NCBI GenBank assembly: GCA_002151545.1
Contig: CP021237.1
Location: 4,340,001-4,404,000 of the forward strand
DNA from: Sphingobacteriaceae bacterium GW460-11-11-14-LB5
GTDB lineage: Bacteria > Bacteroidota > Bacteroidia > Sphingobacteriales > Sphingobacteriaceae
Direction of reading: 5' to 3'
Length of the DNA stretch: 64,000 nt
Position 1 is the first letter of the stretch, and every line of letters begins with the position of its first letter. The translations under genes were made by a program, and so were the position numbers. The notes below the pieces were generated by a model. The model worked only from the letters and a program-made list of their open reading frames with translations. It ran no database searches and had not been told where the DNA came from. This document shows positions 8,046 to 16,348 of this stretch, one piece after another.

Positions 8046-8771
8046 TCAACTTAACAAAGTTTCGAGGATTTTATGCGATTGTACCACCCCGAACGACGCT
8101 GTATGTAAGGTATAGAAAACCAATATCTTATCTAACAAAAAACGCCGCTGTGCATTGCTCATTTTTATTTCAGAAATTTTTTCGAGCGGTGTATGAAAAA
8201 GGGAAATAAATCCAAGGGCATCTTCCAACTGGAGGTAATTGGAGTGAATAGGTAACCTGGAAGTAAATTCACCTTCCTGTAAATCGAAATAAATCTGGTC
8301 GTTTCTTCTTTTCTCGTTGGGCGAAAAACCTAAAAAACGGGTGAGTTTTAACAAAAATGACAAGTGGAAATTGGGATTAATCTCTTCAATTTCATCAAAC
8401 CAGGCAATCGAATTAAAAATATAATCGAATAAACTCTCATCGGCCGATTGTTGCCTGATGCTTTTATACAATACCTCATTTAAAAAAATAACGATACTTG
8501 TTTTAATCATATCGTAAGGAATGCTTTTAAAAACCGGTGTTTGCCGAACTTCCGATACCCTTTGAATATTGGTATTTGTTTTATGATAAACCACCATATC
8601 CAGCAAATGGAGCGATTGCAGCATGTTCATTTTAATCTTTGCTTTTGGTTTTTTAACACCATTAATGAGGTAAGACTGCATGCCAAATTTATCGGTAAGC
8701 ACCTGCACCACCACACTACTTTCGCTGTAGTTTGTCGTCTTTAAAACAATGCCTCTAACTTTGTGCAACAT
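8046..8771 (-). CDS. recO: DNA repair protein RecO
   Basis: The 241-residue protein is RecO, the recombination mediator that anneals single strands and, with RecR, loads RecA onto SSB-coated gaps. The N-terminal OB-fold is recognisable from MLHKVRGIVLKTTNYSESS and the following YLINGVKKPKAKIKMN, residues about 1-80. The helical C-terminal domain contains LLKLTRFLGFSPN, the usual position of a zinc-finger or its remnant; no CxxC pair is visible, as in many Bacteroidota RecO proteins. Length is normal. The tRNA-Val pair lies just downstream. Confidence 0.92.
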   Translation of the reverse strand: MLHKVRGIVLKTTNYSESSVVVQVLTDKFGMQSYLINGVKKPKAKIKMNMLQSLHLLDMVVYHKTNTNIQRVSEVRQTPVFKSIPYDMIKTSIVIFLNEVLYKSIRQQSADESLFDYIFNSIAWFDEIEEINPNFHLSFLLKLTRFLGFSPNEKRRNDQIYFDLQEGEFTSRLPIHSNYLQLEDALGFISLFHTPLEKISEIKMSNAQRRFLLDKILVFYTLHTASFGVVQSHKILETLLS

Positions 8772-8893
8772 GCGATTAAAACAATTTTTTCAAAAGTATG
8801 TTATTTGTGCAAATTTAATTGTGCAAAAAGTAATCACGTTTTACAAATAAGATTAGTTTTGCCGTTATATTATTATTAAAAACTAAGCTACAC

Positions 8894-11245
8894 ATGTGGG
8901 TTAAGCTATCGAGATTTATTCTTCAGAACCGTATCGCAATCATCGTATTTTTCGTATTAGGAACAATTTTTATGGCTTATCAGGCCAAAAATGTAAAACT
9001 CTCCTACACCGGGAGCAAAATCCTGCCTGTTACCGATAGCGCATTCGTAAAATATAATGCTTTTAAAAAGACCTTCGGCGAAGACGGAAGTGTGATGGTG
9101 GTAGGTATACAATCGCCTGATATTTTTAAAAAAGAAGTGTACAACCAATGGGTTCAGCTTTCTAACGATATCCAGAAATTAAAAGGTATTAAGCAGGTTT
9201 TATCATCAGGAAGGATTTTTCAACTGGAAAAGGATACGGTGAACCAAAAATTTGTTTTAAAGCCGCTACCTGGTGGTTTGATTAAAACCGATGCCGAGAT
9301 GGATTCGATCAAGAATACCATTTATAGCAATCCTTTTTTCGAAGGACTGGTTTACAACCGTCAGAATGCAACTTTAATGGCCATCACTTTCGACACGAAA
9401 ATATTAAACACTGCCGAACGTAATCCTATCTTAAAAGAAATTGAGGCTAAGGCAAAAGCTTTTCAAACAGCAACAAAAATTCAGGTGCATATTTCAGGCC
9501 TGCCTTATATTCGCACCGCGGTAAGTAAACTGGTCAGTAACGAATTTGTACTGTTTTTAGGTTTATCGATCCTGGTTTCTGCACTAATTTTATTGTTTTT
9601 CTTCAAGAAATTCTACGCGGTGTTCTTCCCTATTTTAGTAGTGGTGATGGGTGTAATCTGGAGTATCGGCACATTGGTGTTATTTGGTTTTGAACTGACC
9701 ATTTTAACAGGGCTAATTCCACCGCTTATTGTAATTATTGGTATCCCTAACAGTATTTTATTGTTGAATAAATACCAAAATGAACTTAGAAAAGACGGCG
9801 ATAAACAGCGTGCCTTAAGCGTAACCATAGAAAGAATTGCCATTACCACGCTAATTGCGAATATTACTGCAGCTATCGGATTTGGCGTGTTGTACTTTAC
9901 CGGAAGTGAACTTTTGATGCAATTTGGCAGCGTGGCCTCCATTAATGTAATGGTTACCTGGTTAATGTGTTTATGTTTAATCCCGATTATCTTTAGCTAC
10001 TTACCAGCACCAAAACTTAAAGCACAAACACATGTTGAGGAAGGATTTTTACACAAGTTACTGGTTAAAACCGATACGCTTGTTCAACACAAAAGTGGCT
10101 TGATTTATATCGGAACAATTATTATCTCCATCATTGCCTTTATTGGGGTAATGAAAATTAATGTGAATGGCTACGTGGTTGATGACCTGCCTAAAAATTC
10201 AGAGATTTTAACAGATTTAAAATTCTTTGAGAAAAATTTTGAAGGCATTTTACCGCTGGAAGTTAGTGTTGATACCAAGAAAAAGAATGGTGTTTTCAAT
10301 TTAACCAACCTGAAAAGAATGGAGAAACTGGAAAAAATGATTTCTTCCTATCCTGAATTTTCGCGTTCTATTTCGGTAAATATGGGTCTGAAATATGCTA
10401 CACAGGCCTTCTACAATAATGACTCTACCTTTTTCCGTTTACCGGATAATTTAGAAAAGAATTTTATTCTGGCATACATTGCCAACGGCGGCAAGGGAAA
10501 TGCAAGTCTGTTAACCAACTTCATCAGCAAGGGAAACCAGAGTACAAGGATCAGTTTTCAAATGGCTGACGTTGGCTCCAAACGTTTGGATGCAATTATG
10601 CTCGAGTTAAAACCGCGTATCGATAGTATTTTGCCTCCATCTAAGTTTGATGTAGAACTGACCGGATCGAGCATTATTTTTTCTAAAGGAACCGATTATA
10701 TGTTAAGGCATTTGGTTGAAAGTATTGCACTTGCCATCGTATTGATTTCTCTTTTAAGGCTTGCCCAATTTAAGAGTTTGGGTATTATGTTTATTTCGCT
10801 GTTGCCCAACATTGTTCCTTTAATTATTACCGCGGGGATTATGGGTTATTTTGGAATTTCCCTAAAACCTTCTACCATATTAATTTTCACCATTGCCTTT
10901 GGTTTAGCTTCCGATCAGACCATTTATTTCTTAACGCGTTATCAGCAGGAATTAAACCTGACCAATTTCAGCGTACCGAAAGTGATTACCGATACCATTA
11001 CCGAAACAGGTGTGAGCATGACCCACATTGCTTTAATTTTATTCTTTGGCTTCGGAATTTTTACGGCTTCTACTTTCGGAGGAACGGTAGTACTAGGCTT
11101 ACTCCTATCCATCACCTTATTGGTCGCCTTAATTTTCAATTTAACTTTATTGCCAGCACTGGTATTGTGGTTAGATAAAAAGAAAGTAAGGAAACTGGTA
11201 TCTGATGAAGAATCAGCCAGGAATGCAGGTGAGTTTGACCATTAA
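8894..11245 (+). CDS. MMPL/RND-superfamily exporter
   Basis: The 783-residue protein has the duplicated RND layout of MMPL-type transporters: one transmembrane helix at about 12-30, a large periplasmic loop, five helices at about 215-370, then a repeat with a helix near 395, a second loop, and five helices at about 610-760. Motifs include FGEDGSVMVVGI, GIPNSILLLNKYQNE after TM4, and the matching FGLASDQTIYFLTRYQQE in the second half, where Asp lies in the proton-relay helix. Related proteins export lipids, hopanoids or other hydrophobic molecules in Gram-negatives. No partner adaptor is adjacent. The substrate is unknown. Confidence 0.88.
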   Translation: MWVKLSRFILQNRIAIIVFFVLGTIFMAYQAKNVKLSYTGSKILPVTDSAFVKYNAFKKTFGEDGSVMVVGIQSPDIFKKEVYNQWVQLSNDIQKLKGIKQVLSSGRIFQLEKDTVNQKFVLKPLPGGLIKTDAEMDSIKNTIYSNPFFEGLVYNRQNATLMAITFDTKILNTAERNPILKEIEAKAKAFQTATKIQVHISGLPYIRTAVSKLVSNEFVLFLGLSILVSALILLFFFKKFYAVFFPILVVVMGVIWSIGTLVLFGFELTILTGLIPPLIVIIGIPNSILLLNKYQNELRKDGDKQRALSVTIERIAITTLIANITAAIGFGVLYFTGSELLMQFGSVASINVMVTWLMCLCLIPIIFSYLPAPKLKAQTHVEEGFLHKLLVKTDTLVQHKSGLIYIGTIIISIIAFIGVMKINVNGYVVDDLPKNSEILTDLKFFEKNFEGILPLEVSVDTKKKNGVFNLTNLKRMEKLEKMISSYPEFSRSISVNMGLKYATQAFYNNDSTFFRLPDNLEKNFILAYIANGGKGNASLLTNFISKGNQSTRISFQMADVGSKRLDAIMLELKPRIDSILPPSKFDVELTGSSIIFSKGTDYMLRHLVESIALAIVLISLLRLAQFKSLGIMFISLLPNIVPLIITAGIMGYFGISLKPSTILIFTIAFGLASDQTIYFLTRYQQELNLTNFSVPKVITDTITETGVSMTHIALILFFGFGIFTASTFGGTVVLGLLLSITLLVALIFNLTLLPALVLWLDKKKVRKLVSDEESARNAGEFDH

Positions 11246-11272
11246 GCAGTTAGGGGTTGGCAGTATAGATTA

Positions 11273-11305
11273 AATCCTATAAGATTTTAAAAGCCTTATA
11301 GGATT
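11273..11305. repeat. REP-like palindrome upstream of RAYT gene
   Basis: A 33-bp near-perfect palindrome has arms AATCCTATAAG (11273-11283) and CTTATAGGATT (11295-11305) around an ATTTTAAAAGC centre. It lies 25 bases before the RAYT start codon and matches in layout the palindrome at 11917-11947. Confidence 0.8.
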
Positions 11306-11329
11306 CTTATATTTATAAAAAAATTGCCA

Positions 11330-11925
11330 TGAAATATTTCGACAAATTTCATCCCGACAATTTTTACCATATCTATAATCACGCTGTAGGAGATGAGAAT
11401 CTTTTTAGAAAGCATGATAATTTTATCTTTTTCTTAAGTAGATATGATAAATACATATCTCCTATCGCTAAAACATTTAGCTACTGTTTAATGCCTAATC
11501 ATTTTCATGTATTAATACAGGTGAGGGATGAAAAGGCAATCAGACTGCTGTCAAAAAATGATGATGGTGAATTTGATTTCCATAAATTTATTATGCAACA
11601 ACTCAGCAATTTTTTAAATAGTTATGCCAAAGCATTCAACAAACAACATAATAGAAAAGGCGCTTTATTTTTAGACTTCACGCGAAGAAAAGAAATCAAG
11701 GATGAATTTTATTTCTCTAGGTTAATTAAGTACATACACCAAAACCCAGTGCATCATGGCTTTTGCAAATCAGCATCGGAATGGGATTATTCTTCTTACA
11801 ACACAATAATTTCGATCAATAAAAATTCAAAACTTGAGCGAAATGCTGTTTTTGATTGGTTCGGCGGAATTGAAGAGTTTATAGCCTTTCATCAAAAAGA
11901 GGGGTTCATAGATTTAGACCTATAA
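11330..11925 (+). CDS. RAYT: REP-associated tyrosine transposase-like protein
   Basis: The 198-residue protein belongs to the Y1 single-stranded DNA transposase superfamily (IS200/IS605-related RAYTs). Early NFYHIYNHAV precedes the metal-binding HUH-type motif in CLMPNHFHVLI (His at 58 and 60). A candidate catalytic tyrosine is in LNSYAKAFNK near residue 99, and YIHQNPVHHGF near 135-145 is typical of RAYTs. RAYTs nick and join REP hairpins rather than mobilise themselves. Both flanks carry related palindromes, and the stop codon (11923-11925) lies inside the left arm of the downstream one. The exact ATG is at 11330 or one base to its left. Confidence 0.9.
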
Positions 11926-11947
11926 GGTTTTAAAAACCTTATAGGTC
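11917..11947. repeat. REP-like palindrome overlapping RAYT 3' end
   Basis: Fifteen-bp arms (11917-11931 and 11933-11947, CCTATAAGGTTTT and complement) form a near-perfect hairpin with one unpaired A. The RAYT stop codon TAA at 11923-11925 is within the left arm. It may also act as a 3' end structure for RAYT mRNA. Confidence 0.8.
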
Positions 11948-11962
11948 TTTTCAAGGCTATTT

Positions 11963-13819
11963 TTATAAAATGACCAACCCTACATTCCACCCCAACCAAC
12001 CGGTATATCTCGAATTGTTAAAAGAGAAATCTTGATGTTTTTCCTGCAATAAACCAAATCCACCGATCCTGGTGTTTTGTTTAGTGTAATAAATATTAAC
12101 CGATGGACCGCCTTGTATGGCCAGCCATTTATTTAACCAGATGTTTATCGGCAGCTCAAATTTATTCAGCAGGTTGAGGTAATCCCAACTGCCTTGATAT
12201 ACATACTGAGAACTTATTTCAGGATTTAGGGAAACACTTCCAAACAATCTGATTTCCTTGCCAAAACCCAAGCCGCCGGTATATGCTTTTTCAGAAGATT
12301 TTTTGTTCATACCAAAGATCAGCATATTGTATAAACGATTACTTCCACCTTTATATGCCACATTATAAGTTGTACTTTCATTGGTGCTGAAACTAAATTT
12401 ATGATAACCTTTTAATGCAACATTGATGAGTCCGATTGAATAGCCGTCATTTTCATTCGAAACATTTAGTATCCCAAGTTGAATGCCTTTTAAGTTTTTG
12501 GCATAATTAATCGCTCCAACCTGAAATCCGCTCGCAGTTTGTGAAGTAAAATTGGCGAGTACAGCAAGATTTAATCCACTGGTTTCATGGTTGATATTGG
12601 CAATACCGCCAATCTGTATCCCACTGGTTCTACCGTTCACAATGTTCCCGCCAACTCCTATTTGCACACCTTTTGTCTCTTTGTCAACCAGGTTAAAAGC
12701 ACCAACCTGTATACCTTTTAAAGTATCGCCTATTACATTAATACCAGCAGAAAACTGTGCGCCATTAAAATTGTTTTTAATCGAGTTGCCAATGCCACCA
12801 ACTTGAACCCCTCTAAAGTTTTTGCCAATACGATTAAATCCAGTTGCAACTTGTAGCGCTTCGGCACCGCCCTTTACATCGTTAAATAAACCTGCAATCT
12901 GAACACCCTTAACGTTTCCACCAACTAAATTAAATGCTCCTCCAAACTGAAAATACCGTACATTACTTTTATTAATATTAAAAATAAAACCAATTTCACC
13001 TCCATCTACTCCTGCGCTATAAGCCCCTATAACATTAAGCGAAAATTTGTTCACCACCTGCCCACTCAACGAACCATGAGAGTTTAAACCCGGAATAATT
13101 GAAAATTGAAAGGGAGCCTTTGAAATAAAACCACCGATATTAATCGACTGGATTTTTTGTTGCGCCGTAACCAGTGTATTCCCCAGCCAGGTTTTTTCTA
13201 CATCATCTAAATTTCCGCTGATAAATCTTTCTGCTGGATTCTCCTTTCTATTGGTAATGTTCACCTCTGCCAGGAAATGGGTAACTGTAGATTTATAGTT
13301 CTCCTTGCTTACGGTTAATGATATGGGTTGCGTGATATTTTTTAACCGCATGGAAAAATAACCATTTCCATCCGATATTTCGGAAACCAACAGGTTTCGT
13401 TCATAAATACTGGCGTCTTGAATAGGTTTATTGGTCCGTTTGTCTACTATCTGGCCTGTAATGGTATAAAGCTCGGGGCTACCCACTGATTCATTCACCA
13501 ATAAAAGCAATTCGAGCGGTGCATACCTGATAATTACAAAATTACCCGATTGACGATATTCGAACCTATGGTTTAATATTTTATCCAGTGTTTCGGCAAT
13601 ATTCAGGTTATTTTCGTGGATACTAATCAAGCTGTCAACCGGCAATATATTGCTGTTATAAGAAAACCTAAAACCGCCTTTCTTTTCTATCATCGCCAAT
13701 ACAGAACTTAATTTTTGTTGATCGATATTGAGACTGATGTTTCTGGATAAATTCGACTGGGCACGTACTAATGAACAGAAAATAAAGAGAAAAAGAACAG
13801 TAATTTTGAGCGTACGCAT
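11963..13819 (-). CDS. STN and carboxypeptidase-regulatory-like domain protein with surface repeats
   Basis: The 618-residue protein starts with a signal peptide (cleavage after VRA). An STN domain follows (about 24-75: LSRNISLNIDQQKLSSVLAM), then a carboxypeptidase-regulatory-like beta-sandwich at about 118-195 (TITGQIVDKRTNKPIQDASI). Instead of a TonB plug and barrel, residues about 290-470 hold at least eight repeats of roughly 20-22 residues around G-x-Q-[IV/A/L]-G/A followed by NI/N (KGVQIAGLFN, RGVQVGGIGN, KGIQVGAFNL, KGVQIGVGGN, SGIQIGGIAN, KGIQLGILNV), then a barrel-like end. It is the last gene of a sigma/FecR operon, 6 bases after FecR, and is likely an outer-membrane or surface protein. 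The function of the repeats is unknown. Confidence 0.82.
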   Translation of the reverse strand: MRTLKITVLFLFIFCSLVRAQSNLSRNISLNIDQQKLSSVLAMIEKKGGFRFSYNSNILPVDSLISIHENNLNIAETLDKILNHRFEYRQSGNFVIIRYAPLELLLLVNESVGSPELYTITGQIVDKRTNKPIQDASIYERNLLVSEISDGNGYFSMRLKNITQPISLTVSKENYKSTVTHFLAEVNITNRKENPAERFISGNLDDVEKTWLGNTLVTAQQKIQSINIGGFISKAPFQFSIIPGLNSHGSLSGQVVNKFSLNVIGAYSAGVDGGEIGFIFNINKSNVRYFQFGGAFNLVGGNVKGVQIAGLFNDVKGGAEALQVATGFNRIGKNFRGVQVGGIGNSIKNNFNGAQFSAGINVIGDTLKGIQVGAFNLVDKETKGVQIGVGGNIVNGRTSGIQIGGIANINHETSGLNLAVLANFTSQTASGFQVGAINYAKNLKGIQLGILNVSNENDGYSIGLINVALKGYHKFSFSTNESTTYNVAYKGGSNRLYNMLIFGMNKKSSEKAYTGGLGFGKEIRLFGSVSLNPEISSQYVYQGSWDYLNLLNKFELPINIWLNKWLAIQGGPSVNIYYTKQNTRIGGFGLLQEKHQDFSFNNSRYTGWLGWNVGLVIL

Positions 13820-13825
13820 TGGTTC

Positions 13826-14776
13826 TTATTTAAGTTTGATCACATCCTGCCCATACTCTACCCTTATTTTAAAAGTTTCAGCGATTACATTCAGGATTTC
13901 TTTAAGCGATTCGTTTTTAAAGGTTGTGCTGATTGGGAGTGCCTTTAATGCGGGATTTACGATAACAATATTGGATTTAAATTTTTCATTAAGCACTTCG
14001 ACTAGATCGCGAAGCGGTGTTCCATCGCAAACCAGTTCGTTTGTATAATAGTAATTGTACAACTTGCCCTGATTTTCTCCCTTTGATAAATGGCCTTGAT
14101 TTTGACTCACTTCTACTTTTTCGCCGGCAGTTAAACGCACACTATCATTTCGGTTGTTTACCTTAACGATCCCACTTTCTACAATTACCACAACGGCTGC
14201 CCCATCACTTTTCACATTAAATGCCGTGCCTACAACTGTGACCAGCACATCATTAACACTAATAATAAATGGTTTCGACTTATTGGCGCTGACTTTAAAA
14301 AAGGCTTCACCCTTTAGTTTAACATTACGGGTTTTATTAAAAAATCCCCCTACAAAAGAAAGTTCAGATTGTTTATTCAGGATTGCTGTAGAACCATCAG
14401 GAAGTGTTTGTGTTAAAGTGCTTTCGCCGCTATTTACATTTATTTTATGGCCAATTAAATTATTGTAAAAGAATAAACCCGCACTCAAAACAATTGCGAC
14501 AATGGCTACCCAACGTAAAACGAATTTATAGCTGAACGTTTTTTTCTCACGCTGTAAACGGATATTCAACCTTTCTAAAGCCTGGTGTTCATCAATTTCG
14601 GGATCAATCTGCAGTTTACTTTTCTCCAGTATTGTCCTGAAATCTTCTAATTGTTTAAGGTGATCAGGATTTGATGCCGCCCATGCTTCAACCTGCTCAC
14701 TTTCGGGCACAGTAGCCTCTCCAAGCAAGTATTTTGCCAGCAAATCATCGTTAATATGTGTATAGTTTTTATCCAT
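13826..14776 (-). CDS. FecR-family anti-sigma factor
   Basis: The 316-residue inner-membrane protein has an N-terminal cytoplasmic anti-sigma region (DLLAKYLLGEATVPE), one transmembrane helix at about 88-108, a periplasmic FecR domain (about 112-210: INVNSGESTLTQTLPDGSTAILN, GEAFFKV, VVGTAFNV), and a C-terminal DUF4974 module (about 245-314: TPLRDLVEVLNEKF, LKEILNVIAETFKI). FecR proteins hold an ECF sigma factor until an outer-membrane STN protein signals. It starts 4 bases after the sigma gene stop and is followed 6 bases later by the STN protein, so the three are one operon. Confidence 0.94.
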   Translation of the reverse strand: MDKNYTHINDDLLAKYLLGEATVPESEQVEAWAASNPDHLKQLEDFRTILEKSKLQIDPEIDEHQALERLNIRLQREKKTFSYKFVLRWVAIVAIVLSAGLFFYNNLIGHKINVNSGESTLTQTLPDGSTAILNKQSELSFVGGFFNKTRNVKLKGEAFFKVSANKSKPFIISVNDVLVTVVGTAFNVKSDGAAVVVIVESGIVKVNNRNDSVRLTAGEKVEVSQNQGHLSKGENQGKLYNYYYTNELVCDGTPLRDLVEVLNEKFKSNIVIVNPALKALPISTTFKNESLKEILNVIAETFKIRVEYGQDVIKLK

Positions 14777-14780
14777 AAGC

Positions 14781-15347
14781 TTATTTCAATAAAATAAAAA
14801 TGAGGATCAGGAAATCGACCACCCTAAGGCGTAAAATTTTTAGCGCCTTTCCCATCTGGTTTTCTACCGTTTTGATCGAAATATTTAGTGCATCGGCAAT
14901 TTCCTGATATTTCATCTGGTCGAACCTGCTCAACTGAAACACATTTCTGCATTTTTCGGGCAGCTCGTTTATTGCCGAATGGATATTCTTTTCCAGTTCT
15001 GTTGCCATGATCTCTGTATTTAAATTCCCTGTATCGTTTTTCACTGCATCGGCATAATGAATGTTAAAATTCGATCTCACTTTTTGATGTTTCAGGTAAT
15101 TCAGACTTTCGTTGTGTACTGAACGATAGAGAAATGATTTCAAAAACCCATCTGTTTTAAGTTGCTCTCTTTTTGTCCAGATGCGTACAAACACATTCTG
15201 AACAATTTCTTCGGCATCATCTTTTTCTTTAATTATGGTAAAAGCATAGGCATGCAAACTCTTGAAATGTTTTAAAAACACTTCGTCGAAAGCCTGCTTA
15301 TTGCCGCTTTTAATTAATCCGATCAGATGGGTATCGTTACTTTCCAT
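14781..15347 (-). CDS. ECF RNA polymerase sigma-70 factor
   Basis: The 188-residue product is a FecI-like ECF sigma factor of the Bacteroidota type. Region 2 contains FDEVFLKHFKSLHAYAFTII and DDAEEIVQNVFVRIW; region 4 contains ELPEKCRNVFQLSRFDQMKYQEIADALNIS and the recognition helix SIKTVENQMGKALKILR. The start is placed at the MESNDTHLI methionine because this fits family length and the conserved N-terminus; an upstream ATG (15380) would add 11 residues that overlap an imperfect palindrome at 15355-15385. It is first in the operon with FecR and the STN surface-repeat protein. Confidence 0.93.
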   Translation of the reverse strand: MESNDTHLIGLIKSGNKQAFDEVFLKHFKSLHAYAFTIIKEKDDAEEIVQNVFVRIWTKREQLKTDGFLKSFLYRSVHNESLNYLKHQKVRSNFNIHYADAVKNDTGNLNTEIMATELEKNIHSAINELPEKCRNVFQLSRFDQMKYQEIADALNISIKTVENQMGKALKILRLRVVDFLILIFILLK

Positions 15348-15354
15348 AAAGCTA

Positions 15355-15385
15355 AATCTGCAAAGTTTTAAAAACCTCACAGATT
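15355..15385. repeat. Degenerate REP-like palindrome
   Basis: AATCTG (15355-15360) and CAGATT (15380-15385) bracket an AGTTTTAAAAACCT centre. The layout resembles the RAYT-flanking palindromes, with the same TTTTAAAAACCT centre but different arms, so it may be a decayed or sister family member. It sits in the short spacer upstream of the sigma gene. Confidence 0.5.
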
Positions 15386-15396
15386 CGGTTTAAAAT

Positions 15397-16188
15397 CTAA
15401 GTTGTTAAAATCGATTTCAATTTACGCCTAATTATAATTTCTTTTAAAAAGCCTGGCATAATTTTATCCAACATCATTAAAAAGCGGTTGGCAAAACCTG
15501 GTATGATTTCTTTCTTCCCTTTCAACATCCCATCTATTGCTGTTTTGGCAACATAATCGGCCTCTAAAATAGTGGCTTTTGCAAAACCTTTCAGCTCATT
15601 GTTCATCACCAATAATTCTGGTTTAGTGTTTATGCCGCCCGGACTAAGTAAACTGATATGCACATTTGTACCGCTCAATTCGAGTTGCAAACAACGGGTA
15701 AAATAACCGATAAAAGATTTGGTTGCGCCGTACACCTGCTTTTTCGGAACAATAAAATGCCCTCCTAAACTGCCCACATTTAAAATATAGCTGGCCCTAC
15801 TTTTATCAATATGATTTAAAAATAACCGTGTAAGTAACACCGTATTGGTAATGTTAAGGTCGATCTGTGTTCTATAAAAATCGACATTTTTATCTTCAAA
15901 CCAACTCCAGTTCCCTAAACCCGCATTATTGATCAAAACATTAACCTCGATTTTATGCGCTTTTAGCTTCTCAAATATTTCGCTGGCGGAAGTACTTTTG
16001 GTTAAATCTATTTCAATACAGCATACCTTGCTGTTAAAGTTTACTCGAAGGTAATTCGCTAAATGTTCCAATCCACTATTCGGCAGCGAAACCAACACCA
16101 AACCTAGCCCGCGTTTGGCCGATTCGATGGCAAAAGATTTACCCAAACCTTCACTTGCACCCGTAATCAATACTGTTAAATGTTTCAT
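15397..16188 (-). CDS. SDR-family oxidoreductase
   Basis: The 263-residue enzyme is a classical short-chain dehydrogenase/reductase. The nucleotide-binding motif TGASEGLG is at residues 9-16, NNAG at 87-90, catalytic Ser140 in NVGS, and the catalytic pair Tyr153/Lys157 in YGATK. The C-terminus is hydrophobic and basic (MMLDKIMPGFLKEIIIRRKL), suggesting membrane association, as in YqjQ-like SDRs. The cofactor preference and substrate cannot be told. A palindrome cluster (16230-16341) separates it from the next co-directional gene. Confidence 0.9.
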   Translation of the reverse strand: MKHLTVLITGASEGLGKSFAIESAKRGLGLVLVSLPNSGLEHLANYLRVNFNSKVCCIEIDLTKSTSASEIFEKLKAHKIEVNVLINNAGLGNWSWFEDKNVDFYRTQIDLNITNTVLLTRLFLNHIDKSRASYILNVGSLGGHFIVPKKQVYGATKSFIGYFTRCLQLELSGTNVHISLLSPGGINTKPELLVMNNELKGFAKATILEADYVAKTAIDGMLKGKKEIIPGFANRFLMMLDKIMPGFLKEIIIRRKLKSILTT

Positions 16189-16229
16189 TTTATATCCGTT
16201 TATAGCGGTTATCTTTTTATTTTATATAT

Positions 16230-16341
16230 CGTCCTCGTTTGTAACGAGGACGTACGTGAATGTCGATTGCATCGACTTTCGAGCCTTAGCACTATATTAC
16301 AAATGTGAACCTCAATCGTCCTCGTTGCAAACGAGGACGAT
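16230..16341. repeat. Three-hairpin palindrome cluster (REP-doublet-like)
   Basis: Two outer hairpins share the same arms: CGTCCTCGTT/complement (16230-16239 and 16243-16252, TGT loop) and ATCGTCCTCGTT/complement (16315-16326 and 16330-16341, GCA loop). Between them GTCGAT-TGC-ATCGAC (16262-16276) forms a third. All have perfect arms and 3-nt loops, typical of transposase-processed REP doublets. The cluster sits between two co-directional SDR genes. Confidence 0.75.
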
Positions 16342-16348
16342 GGTTTAA

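Noticed and set aside
7705..8049. A 114-codon minus-strand frame across the tRNA-Val pair
   Set aside because: It is a translation of the two tRNA genes and their hairpins, with the repeating GSEHLVYTEGVGGSNPS-type pattern typical of tRNA mis-calls.
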